9,554 nt of DNA from the NCBI GenBank assembly GCA_036881805.1, contig JBAJNK010000040.1:1-9554 (forward strand), read 5' to 3'. The stretch comes from JANQLC01 sp036881805 (GTDB taxonomy: Bacteria > Bacteroidota > Bacteroidia > Flavobacteriales > JANQLC01). Below, piece by piece: positions 1-4,918 of this stretch. The notes under the pieces were generated by a model. It was not told the DNA's origin. It did not search any database and was given only the letters and a program-made list of their open reading frames with translations. The translations under genes and the position numbers were made by a program. The number at the start of each line of letters is the position of its first letter. Position 1 is the stretch's first letter.

Positions 1-411
1 CAAGGATTTACCGATGCCGCTTTTACACCCTGGCCCAAGCGAAACCCCGATATGCGAGAGGGCGCTGCCATACTGATCAAAAGCGGAAATCTACGCGACA
101 GCTTGCAAGTCCTCGAGCGCACCCCATCTCGGCTTACATTCGGAAGCAACGTCCCCTATAGTGAGATTCACAACCAAGGCGGGACGCTCAGCATACCGGT
201 AACTGATAAAGCCCGCCGGTTTTTCTGGTACCAGTATAAAAGAACTGGAGCCGAGCATTGGAAGTGGATGGCTTTGACTAAAAAAGAGCGATTCACCATA
301 CACATGCCCAAGAGGCAGTTTATCGGCCACTCGCAGACCCTTATGACCGCACTTAACGCTTGGGCGGTAAAACACATCGAAGGTGAGTTTAAAAAGCACG
401 TAAACCCTTAA
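1..411 (+). CDS. Phage virion morphogenesis protein, Mu gpG-like (5' partial)
   Basis: Probable head or tail completion protein of the Mu gpG / phage virion morphogenesis (Phage_tail_S) family, which acts during virion assembly. The reading frame is open from base 1, before the first ATG at 52. The upstream residues (GFTDAAFTPWPKRN) look like the usual start region of this family, so the true start lies outside the window and the ATG at 52 is internal. Family-like features are the NLRDSL segment, PYSEIHNQGG in the middle, a WKWMAL block, and the PKRQFIGHS motif near the C-terminus, where members of this family typically carry a P-R-x-F-x-G-x-S pattern. The stop at 409-411 lies 3 bases before the next gene, so both belong to one structural operon. 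Family call fairly sure from motif order; the exact assembly step is inferred. Confidence 0.8.
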   Translation, partial: QGFTDAAFTPWPKRNPDMREGAAILIKSGNLRDSLQVLERTPSRLTFGSNVPYSEIHNQGGTLSIPVTDKARRFFWYQYKRTGAEHWKWMALTKKERFTIHMPKRQFIGHSQTLMTALNAWAVKHIEGEFKKHVNP

Positions 412-414
412 AAA

Positions 415-936
415 ATGCAATTCTGGACAGAACTTTACAAAGAACTAGCGCAGCGCATCACAACCCGATTGACCGAGGTACGATGGGTGGATTTGTGGCA
501 CAATCAAATCAATTTTCTGGAAGAAGAACACCCGTTCCCGACACCGGCTGTGTTTCTATCCTTTCGATCACAACAGCTTGAGGACACGGGACTTAAAACC
601 CAAGCGGTAACCCTTCAAGTGGACTGCTATCTCTTCTATGAGACCTTTTCGGATACCTTCGAAGGGTCTTATAACCAGCAAGGCGCTTTAGCCTTTATCG
701 AGACATTGGATCACATACACGCGCTCTTTCACGGCTCACAGGGCGAGAATTACAGCAGTATGCGAAGGATAGCTTTTGCGCCGGTAGATACGGGCAATGC
801 GGGCAACCTCTATCAAGTTAGCTTTTCTTGTCTGTTGCAGGACTATTCCGCGATGAAAACTTTTGTCGACGGACACGTCGAAGCACTTGACATTAAGCGG
901 GGAACTACTGAGAACGAGCCCAAGTTCCGACTGTGA
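415..936 (+). CDS. Probable phage tail terminator-like / tail completion protein
   Basis: This 173-residue protein follows the gpG-like gene by 3 bases and is probably co-transcribed. I do not recognise a named family with certainty. It opens with a helix (residues 1-20), then WVDLWHNQINFLEEEHPFPTPAVFLSF (split here: WVDLWHNQ at 24-31, PFPTPAVFLSF at 40-50), then alternating hydrophobic strands (VTLQVDCYLFYET) and a helical segment around residues 85-105. A short alpha/beta fold that compares strands after an N-terminal helix, directly after a gpG-like gene, is typical of minor tail-terminator or head-tail joining proteins. That role is inferred from size and position. The ribosome-binding region is only A-rich (aaaa before ATG), as is common in Bacteroidota. 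The stop lies two bases from the stop of the convergent gene on the other strand. Confidence 0.55.
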   Translation: MQFWTELYKELAQRITTRLTEVRWVDLWHNQINFLEEEHPFPTPAVFLSFRSQQLEDTGLKTQAVTLQVDCYLFYETFSDTFEGSYNQQGALAFIETLDHIHALFHGSQGENYSSMRRIAFAPVDTGNAGNLYQVSFSCLLQDYSAMKTFVDGHVEALDIKRGTTENEPKFRL

Positions 937-938
937 AT

Positions 939-1133
939 TCAAAGTAGAGTGCCGTCTCTGTGGTAAACGATTTTTTCAATCGTCCTGGGAGATTTGAAAA
1001 ACTTGCGCGCTAACTTGGCTATTATCCACTTGTGGGTGTATTTTTTAGCGCCGAATTCGCTTACCTCGAGCAAGCGGGAATACTCCGCTCGGATGACCTC
1101 GTACTGCTGCTCTGTCCTCTCCTTGACAGCCAT
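939..1133 (-). CDS. Small helix-turn-helix DNA-binding protein, candidate regulator
   Basis: A 64-residue basic protein. The C-terminal half (about residues 32-56, KKYTHKWIIAKLARKFFKSP then RTIEKIVYH) reads as a helix-turn-helix: a helix with AKLA, a short turn, then a recognition-type helix with SPRTIEKIV. It has a single Met, at the start, so the start is well fixed. Upstream is a good Bacteroidota-type promoter (-33 TTTG, 19-base spacer, -7 GACCTTTG) only 4 bases from the ATG, which suggests a leaderless or nearly leaderless mRNA. The gene sits between the end of the early block and the structural operon. That is roughly where Mu keeps its Mor/C activators, but the sequence does not visibly match Mor/C. 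A role in middle or late gene control is inference from position. Confidence 0.65.
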   Translation of the reverse strand: MAVKERTEQQYEVIRAEYSRLLEVSEFGAKKYTHKWIIAKLARKFFKSPRTIEKIVYHRDGTLL

Positions 1134-1144
1134 ATGACAAAGGT
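1132..1144 (-). repeat. 13-base copy of the right-hand switch sequence
   Basis: Read on the - strand these bases are ACCTTTGTCATAT, identical to + strand 9241-9253 in the repressor/early-operon switch. Both copies cover the 3' part of a -7 box (ACCTTTG) plus one arm (TTTGTCA) of the operator-like inverted repeat. The second arm is poorly kept here: TGTCAAG lies 6 bases away in place of TGACAAA. It may be a repressor half-site. A 13-base match somewhere in a window this size is roughly expected once by chance; its placement on two promoters is what makes it notable. Confidence 0.45.
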
Positions 1145-1168
1145 CTGTAAATATGGCGGGGGTTCAAA
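1138..1168 (-). promoter_or_regulatory. Candidate Bacteroidota promoter for the helix-turn-helix gene
   Basis: On the - strand, TTTG (1168-1165) is followed by 19 bases and then GACCTTTG (1145-1138), which matches the TAnnTTTG -7 consensus at all but the first position. The spacing fits Bacteroides sigma-ABfr promoters. Transcription would begin about at the ATG (1133), giving a leaderless message. Confidence 0.5.
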
Positions 1169-1238
1169 ATCGGGTTTTTCCGACAGTTCCTATACTAGCT
1201 TTTTTCTCATCCGCGAGAAGGTGTTCAGGCGCGCTTAA

Positions 1239-1254
1239 AAATTAAACCTAAGTT
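1239..1254. repeat. Left copy of imperfect inverted repeat flanking the accessory gene
   Basis: These 16 bases match the reverse complement of 2144-2159 at 13 of 16 positions, with a shared core TTAGGTT/AACCTAA. The two copies sit just outside, or on the last codon of, the AT-rich accessory gene. They could mark the edges of an inserted cassette, but AT-rich sequence makes chance matches common. Confidence 0.25.
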
Positions 1255-2131
1255 ATTGATTATAAAGCCGATCTGCAATTTCTTTTATGTCTGATTTAAT
1301 ATCGATAGCTTTTTCAATCTTGGCTTCTAACTCGGCTTTTTCAATCTTGGCTTCTAACTCGGCTTCTAACTCGGCTTCTAACTTGAACGTATCCACAATT
1401 CGCTGAATCAAACCGCAAGTTAAGGTAATAGAACACATAGCAATATCTCTTTTTACGTTCTTATCATTCTGATGGCGTTTTAAAGTGGCAACGCTTGTTA
1501 GTCCTGAATGAGCATGATCACAAAGATACGTTTTGTACACTTTATCACTCCAAAAACTTAGTCTAAACCCTGCTTCCTCCATTTTCTTCTTCAAGGATTT
1601 AAACGATCTTGGATTTGAAAGTAAGCGCTTCTGTTCCTTACAGGATAATTTATTGAATGAATCTAACTTCTTTATGCTATCCTTAAATTTGCAAATCTCT
1701 CTTTCATTTTTTTCTTTTATTTTTTCCCCCTCTTCAAATAGTAACGAAATATTTTTTTGATCCAACATTGCTGAGTATATCCAAGCATAATATCTCAGTT
1801 CTTTTTCATCATCATTTTCTGTATTCAAATAAATATGATGCAGCATTAAAAGGCATTCAAGCTGAGCCCTTAGGAGAATAGCGGCTGAACAATTATCATC
1901 TATTCTGTTAGTATCTCCGTTCTCATTTAAGTTTAATCCATGTAAAAGAGTAAAGATTGAACTCCCATGGTATGCAAATTTAACGCTAAGATCTTTAAAA
2001 GTTTCATTGTACCGCTTTTCACTAAATCTAGGTTTAGTGACAGCTTTATCAAAATCAATCTCAATGATAAGACTGCCTAATATTCCTATGTATAAATCCA
2101 ACTTAACCATGTATAAATCAAGCTTAATCAT
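1253..2131 (-). CDS. AT-rich accessory (moron) protein, DUF5677/HEPN-like candidate
   Basis: A 292-residue, mostly helical soluble protein with no signal peptide. Two segments recall the DUF5677 / HEPN-like group: ILLRAQLECLLMLHHIYL (about residues 85-102, a helix with an R-x-x-x-E pattern) and YLCDHAHSGL (about 202-211). A charged lysine/glutamate-rich region (133-190) joins them. I see no clear HEPN RNase R-x4-6-H motif, so nuclease activity is not claimed. The C-terminus (251-275) is a repeated glutamate-rich helix (ELEA, AKIEKAELEA), likely a coiled coil. The gene is much more AT-rich than the phage genes on either side and lies outside the compact operon, which suggests later acquisition. 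Start choice is open: Met1 and Met8 lie in two copies of a 21-base repeat. Function unknown; a lysogen-benefit or defence role is a guess from position and composition. Confidence 0.6.
   Translation of the reverse strand: MIKLDLYMVKLDLYIGILGSLIIEIDFDKAVTKPRFSEKRYNETFKDLSVKFAYHGSSIFTLLHGLNLNENGDTNRIDDNCSAAILLRAQLECLLMLHHIYLNTENDDEKELRYYAWIYSAMLDQKNISLLFEEGEKIKEKNEREICKFKDSIKKLDSFNKLSCKEQKRLLSNPRSFKSLKKKMEEAGFRLSFWSDKVYKTYLCDHAHSGLTSVATLKRHQNDKNVKRDIAMCSITLTCGLIQRIVDTFKLEAELEAELEAKIEKAELEAKIEKAIDIKSDIKEIADRLYNQ
1307..1384 (-). repeat. In-frame tandem repeats in the C-terminal coding region
   Basis: Two nearly identical 27-base units (1307-1333 and 1334-1360, differing only in the first base) are followed by two 12-base units (1361-1372 and 1373-1384, one difference). 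The 12-base unit equals the end of the 27-base unit. All lengths are multiples of three, so gain or loss of units keeps the frame and changes the length of a glutamate-rich helix (ELEA / AKIEKAELEA). Confidence 0.85.
2088..2129 (-). repeat. 21-base tandem duplication at the accessory gene start
   Basis: Two 21-base copies (2088-2108 and 2109-2129) differ at only three positions and encode the repeated N-terminus MIKLDLY / MVKLDLY. The duplication gives the gene two in-frame ATG starts seven codons apart. Confidence 0.8.
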
Positions 2132-2143
2132 AACACAAAATCG

Positions 2144-2159
2144 AATTTAGGTTAAACTT
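2144..2159. repeat. Right copy of imperfect inverted repeat flanking the accessory gene
   Basis: Partner of 1239-1254 (13 of 16 positions match in inverted orientation). It lies 13 bases upstream of the accessory gene's first start codon, so it may instead be part of that gene's promoter or operator region. Confidence 0.25.
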
Positions 2160-2220
2160 CATAGCTTCAATCTGATATTTTTTATTTCTGATCGTAAGGT
2201 AATAAAAATTTACATCTTTG

Positions 2221-2241
2221 AAAAAAGTCCCTTTTTTGGGC
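2221..2241 (-). terminator. Weak terminator-like structure at the end of the early operon
   Basis: Eleven bases past the stop of the last early gene, the - strand reads GCCC, six A, GGGAC, six T. It can fold as a short CCC/GGG stem followed by a T run, or as an A6/T6 stem. Both are weak, but position and T run fit termination of the early transcript before the accessory gene. The rest of the 2132-2251 gap is plain AT-rich sequence. Confidence 0.35.
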
Positions 2242-2251
2242 AGCTTTAAGT

Positions 2252-2812
2252 TTATTTCAAAAACCGCTGGTTCTTGACCTGCACCTTCGCATAAAGCGCG
2301 TTTACCTTGTCTTTAAACCGAGCGCCCCGGGCAATACGATCGTCTAAATCGCTACAATCCTTAAGCGATTGGCTAATATTGATGTTTTCCTCTATAGCGC
2401 GAGCAATCCGCCGCTTGCTGTATGCTTTAATGTGGACAAACATTTGGTTAATTGTCAAACGCTTGTGGCAATTCGCTTCCATAATCTCGCTCATAATTAC
2501 TACGAAGTCCTCAAGTTTTAAGCTACTTCGTAACTCATATTTCGACATGATAGCAGCATACAGCGCTTCTATCTTGGCTTGAGATAGCTCAACATCGTGC
2601 CATAAGGCAGATGATGCCAATAGACGCCCAACAGCGCGTTGCATTGTCTCATTTCCGTACATCTTTTGCAATTGCCCAATGCAAGGGGTAGGCGCATCCA
2701 TAGCTCTCCGCATGTCAAGAGAGCCGTAACGCCTTATAACGGCGCTCTGCTTAAAGTCGGGCTCCGTAAGCGCTTGCAGTAGTTCCGTCTTTTTGATTAA
2801 GTCGTTTGGCAT
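2252..2812 (-). CDS. Hypothetical phage protein, last gene of the early operon
   Basis: A 186-residue, basic, mainly helical protein of no family I can name with confidence. Visible features are a segment with MRRAMDAPTPCIGQLQKMYG (about residues 34-53), a helical block around residues 54-90, the stretch LKLEDFVVIMSEIMEANCHKR (99-119, quoted in two parts: LKLEDFVVIMSEIM and EANCHKR), and a lysine/arginine-rich C-terminus. It overlaps the preceding gene by 62 bases, far longer than the 4-base overlaps elsewhere in the operon, and its ATG lies inside a perfect palindrome (2805-2820). Pairing with the upstream protein suggests a shared task, perhaps phage DNA replication or its control; this is inference only. 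A later start cannot be excluded, but the codons from this ATG on read naturally. Confidence 0.55.
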   Translation of the reverse strand: MPNDLIKKTELLQALTEPDFKQSAVIRRYGSLDMRRAMDAPTPCIGQLQKMYGNETMQRAVGRLLASSALWHDVELSQAKIEALYAAIMSKYELRSSLKLEDFVVIMSEIMEANCHKRLTINQMFVHIKAYSKRRIARAIEENINISQSLKDCSDLDDRIARGARFKDKVNALYAKVQVKNQRFLK

Positions 2813-3287
2813 GTGCCAAAATCTTATTTAACTGCGAATTGATAAATTTCAAGTCGGCGTTATTTCGATAAAATGCGTCCATTTTGTCCCATGTGGCCAG
2901 TATCGCCTGCCACGTGGCTAAGGCTTCAGGTTCATCACCGCCACAGATACCGGTTAGCGATCGGATAATGCTGTTCATAGATTTTCCTTCGACAGCCCTG
3001 TGAATTGGATTGCACCCCTCCCTCTCTTCGTAAAAAGAGAACCACGAATCGACAAATTGACTGTAAAGGCTTTTTTCTTGAATCAAGTACTCATACTTTA
3101 TTTTTCCGCGCAACCGCAGGGAAAAGTCTCCGATGTCCTTTTCAGTAGGCGGCAAGATGAGGCCTATTTTCTGCCACTGCTCTGCGTAAAGCCGGCCGCG
3201 TATCTTTTCGACTCGAAACAGCTTCCCTGCCCGATAGCTTAGCTTCAGCTTGATGTCATTTACTATGCACGCTACATGGCTGATCAT
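2751..3287 (-). CDS. Hypothetical early phage protein, possible replication accessory protein
   Basis: A 178-residue soluble protein starting at an ATGA overlap with the stop of the DUF4406 gene, so translation is likely coupled. The N-terminal third (about 1-70) is basic with beta-like stretches. The C-terminal part has FVDSWFSFYEEREG (78-91), a GKSMNSIIRSL helix (100-110), then ATWQAILATWDKMDAFYRNN (123-142) and DLKFINSQLNKIL. This aromatic-rich order (W-F..FY.., then W..ATWD..D.FY, then an F-I-x-x-x segment) resembles C-terminal regions of Bacteroidota phage proteins annotated near replication genes. I infer a replication or DNA-binding accessory role at low confidence. No catalytic motif is visible. 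The last 62 bases are shared with the next gene in another frame. Confidence 0.55.
   Translation of the reverse strand: MISHVACIVNDIKLKLSYRAGKLFRVEKIRGRLYAEQWQKIGLILPPTEKDIGDFSLRLRGKIKYEYLIQEKSLYSQFVDSWFSFYEEREGCNPIHRAVEGKSMNSIIRSLTGICGGDEPEALATWQAILATWDKMDAFYRNNADLKFINSQLNKILAHAKRLNQKDGTTASAYGARL
2805..2820. promoter_or_regulatory. Perfect 7-base-arm palindrome covering a start codon
   Basis: TTTGGCA and TGCCAAA flank a 2-base centre. In the - strand mRNA this folds as TTTGGC / GCCAAA with an ACAT loop, placing part of the ATG of the 186-residue protein (2812-2810) in the hairpin. Translation of the upstream gene through this overlap would melt it. It may be a translational coupling device or a DNA operator; neither is shown. 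Confidence 0.4.
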
Positions 3288-3622
3288 TCAGCTGTGTTCT
3301 CGATGTTTTCATGTATCAACCAGATGCCTTGCCTGCGGGCAAAGCAGGCTTCCACCTGCACGAAAATGGACTGATCCCAATCAGGCAATAAGTAAACGAC
3401 TTGGCAGGACTGAATCGCAATCAATCGATTCGCCAGTAACTCAGCCAGAGCGTCCTCAGCATAAGTATAGTCGTTTCCTTTAATATCCAAGCTCAAGTCC
3501 AACGGATTCACCACTTCAAAACCACGTTTTTCCAATCGCTTTTGAGCCTCTTGGAATTTCAAACGGCAGTCCAGGTAATCTTCACCGGTCTCGTTCCCCG
3601 CTAAGTATATCCGCTTTTTCAT
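3284..3622 (-). CDS. DUF4406 protein, nucleoside 2-deoxyribosyltransferase-like
   Basis: A 112-residue protein with the hallmarks of DUF4406, a relative of nucleoside 2-deoxyribosyltransferases. It starts with a strand plus glycine turn RIYLAGNETGEDY (4-16; the family norm is an IYxAGPxTG-like motif), then a helix with FQEAQKRLEKRGFEVVNPLD (23-42), and ends with QVVYLLPDWDQS (74-85) followed by VEACFARRQGIWLI. E91 in the VEACFA helix sits where the catalytic glutamate of the fold is expected. The usual proline after AG is Asn here, so substrate use may differ. Homologues could exchange bases on deoxynucleosides or act on nucleotide pools during phage growth; the activity here is not proven. 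It overlaps both neighbours by ATGA, so it is an integral early-operon gene. Confidence 0.75.
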   Translation of the reverse strand: MKKRIYLAGNETGEDYLDCRLKFQEAQKRLEKRGFEVVNPLDLSLDIKGNDYTYAEDALAELLANRLIAIQSCQVVYLLPDWDQSIFVQVEACFARRQGIWLIHENIENTAE

Positions 3623-3879
3623 TTATACTTCTTCGATACAATATGCTCAAGGGCTTTTATCACTTTGCTCAGCTCTTTCCTATTCATTTCCTTAAGCGGC
3701 TTCCGTACAGGAGATCGTTCGCTACTCAGCCAAGAACCCAGCCCCTCTAAGTCCGCCACTTCCGAGCCATTTTTAGGATGCCTGCGCTTCCAACCGAACT
3801 GGATGGCGTAGCTTAGAACAGTCAAATGCTGGGCGTTTTTCCGATCGAAAAACGCCCATTTGTATGCTTCAGCCCTCAT
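3619..3879 (-). CDS. GemA-like small phage protein
   Basis: An 86-residue protein. The first half has AQHLTVLSYAIQFGWKRRHP (about 15-34), an H/L-rich helix reminiscent of the LHxLAxxLG pattern of Mu gp16/GemA-type proteins (DUF1018). The second half has VADLEGLGSWLSSERSPVRK (41-60) and a terminal helix EMNRKELSKVIKALEHI (64-80) that resembles the end of GemA domains (a Lt..el..vi..Le pattern). It is about half the usual GemA length, so it may be a reduced form or a separate Bacteroidota family. GemA of Mu affects host gene expression and DNA supercoiling; that role is not shown here. It starts at an ATGA overlap with the DUF3164 gene, an order (DUF3164 then GemA-like) common in Mu-type early regions. 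Confidence 0.55.
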   Translation of the reverse strand: MRAEAYKWAFFDRKNAQHLTVLSYAIQFGWKRRHPKNGSEVADLEGLGSWLSSERSPVRKPLKEMNRKELSKVIKALEHIVSKKYK

Positions 3880-4502
3880 ATTATACTTGAAAAATTCAGG
3901 TCTATCGCCTTATAACCGCCGCCTTCCTGCCGCTGCCACACGCGGAAGTAAACCCGGCTGTCGGGGCGTCTAATAGCACCTTCCAGCAAGTCCACTGCTT
4001 CCCTGAACAGTGGGTCTTTGACCTTACTGCGATAACGCATGAGATTAGTTATTCTCTTTGTGTCAAGCCTGCCCCTTGAGGTTTCAAAAGCCTGAAGGAT
4101 CATCTCTTTGACAAATGCATCTTTTGATTCCACGTTTTTACTTAAAAACTGGTCAAATTTGACCTTGGCTGCGGCTATTCCAAGGTCATCGAACTCGATC
4201 CGAGCAGAAACCGATACCTCGATCTTAATGCCTCTATTAAATGAATGCAGCGTATAGTTGCCCTTACGATCAGCTACCTCGATGCCTTGGGCTTTCATGT
4301 AAGCCATGTATGCTTCGTTGCAAAGCCTCGCTGTTTCATTCTTAAAAGACGACAGCTTCTTATTCAAAGCCACAGCTTCTCTGTGGATTTTAGCTGTTAT
4401 GCGCTCATTTAACCGCTCAAGCGGCGTAGTGCGGTTGTATGGAATAGCTTGGCCTGTTTCATCTCGCCACATCTTATCCCTTGATCTTTGTATTAACTCC
4501 AT
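3876..4502 (-). CDS. DUF3164 family protein (Mu-like early protein)
   Basis: A 208-residue protein that fits DUF3164, found in the early regions of many Mu-like phages. Features in order are KMWRDETGQAIPYNRTTPLE (10-29), the opening signature with M-W-R-D followed by G and P; a charged helix ending in SSFKNETARL (51-60); GNYTLHSFNRGIKIEVSVSA (81-100), the strand pair typical of the family; RIEFDDLGIAAAKVKFDQFL (101-120); and a C-terminal DSRVYFRVWQRQEGGGYKAI (181-200) leading to DLNF. Length is normal for the family, with no break. Molecular function is unknown; its constant presence beside the transposition genes suggests a role in phage DNA metabolism. An alternative start at Met11 would remove only the first ten residues. 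Confidence 0.85.
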   Translation of the reverse strand: MELIQRSRDKMWRDETGQAIPYNRTTPLERLNERITAKIHREAVALNKKLSSFKNETARLCNEAYMAYMKAQGIEVADRKGNYTLHSFNRGIKIEVSVSARIEFDDLGIAAAKVKFDQFLSKNVESKDAFVKEMILQAFETSRGRLDTKRITNLMRYRSKVKDPLFREAVDLLEGAIRRPDSRVYFRVWQRQEGGGYKAIDLNFSSII

Positions 4503-4504
4503 CT

Positions 4505-4626
4505 CTAAATTTTTATGTGTTCAACTCCTAAGTCCTCTATTTCAACCAATTTTTGAATGTAGTATCGCAGATTCTGCTCCTCAATTCATCAATCCGCCCC
4601 TCTATGTAGCTTTTACTAACAATCAT
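4505..4626 (-). pseudogene. Small frameshifted early gene (about 40 codons if repaired)
   Basis: Between the upstream 100-residue gene and DUF3164 lies a short coding stretch in two frames. From the ATG at 4626, which overlaps the upstream stop (GAGCATGATTGTTAG), it reads MIVSKSYIEGRIDELRSR. The frame then turns poor and stops at codon 30. In the frame one base back, NLRYYIQKLVEIEDLGVEHI plus KI leads to a TAG at 4507-4505, two bases before the DUF3164 start. A single -1 shift around 4573 joins both parts into about 40 helical, charged residues. No X-XXY-YYZ slippery site is present, so this looks like a one-base deletion (true mutation or sequence error) and not programmed shifting. Function unknown. 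It rests on protein-like composition and perfect packing, not on homology. Confidence 0.45.
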
Positions 4627-4918
4627 GCTCTTTCTTTTTTATAGGTTCCACAATCCGCCAAAAGCCATCATCCAACACTTCTGTTTGACGCGCGCTGTTC
4701 AAACGGCAGTCCTGCCGTTCAAAAACGCTATTCGGGACTGTCATACGAGAGGCTATTTCAAAATCTTTCATGTTTAGAACCCTGGCTATTTCTTTGTGAA
4801 CAATTAGTCGCTCTTCATAAGTGTAGATGCAGCTGACTAAAGTGTCGTGCTGCAAAGCCGCGCGCAATTGCTCTAAATAGCTTGTTTTACTAGCTGTTTT
4901 CGCCATGAATTTTAGCAT
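4616..4918 (-). CDS. Hypothetical early phage protein
   Basis: A 100-residue soluble protein of no family I recognise. It has a basic N-terminus (KFMAKTASKTSYLEQLRAAL, 3-22), a central region EERLIVHKEIARVLNMKDFE (35-54) that may be helical, and a C-terminal DDGFWRIVEPIKKKE. There are no clear motifs, membrane segments or cysteine clusters. Two starts are possible: this ATG (29-base overlap with the upstream gene) or Met5 at 4906 (17-base overlap); neither has a convincing ribosome-binding site. Its end overlaps the start of the small frameshifted gene by 11 bases. A role in the transposition or replication stage is suggested only by its place between the ATPases and DUF3164. Confidence 0.55.
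   Translation of the reverse strand: MLKFMAKTASKTSYLEQLRAALQHDTLVSCIYTYEERLIVHKEIARVLNMKDFEIASRMTVPNSVFERQDCRLNSARQTEVLDDGFWRIVEPIKKKEHDC

Noticed and set aside
967..983. ACGATT / AATCGT hairpin as a terminator for the structural operon
   Set aside because: It lies inside the helix-turn-helix coding region, is AT-rich and has no T run after the stem.
1204..1219. TTCTC / GAGAA inverted repeat between the regulator and accessory genes
   Set aside because: The stem is only five bases and no T run follows it on either strand; likely chance.
1032..1238. A 68-codon + strand frame overlapping the helix-turn-helix gene, at the place where a lysis or late gene might lie
   Set aside because: It is mostly antisense to the regulator, has an unnatural Ser/Phe-rich end, and lacks a membrane segment of holin type.
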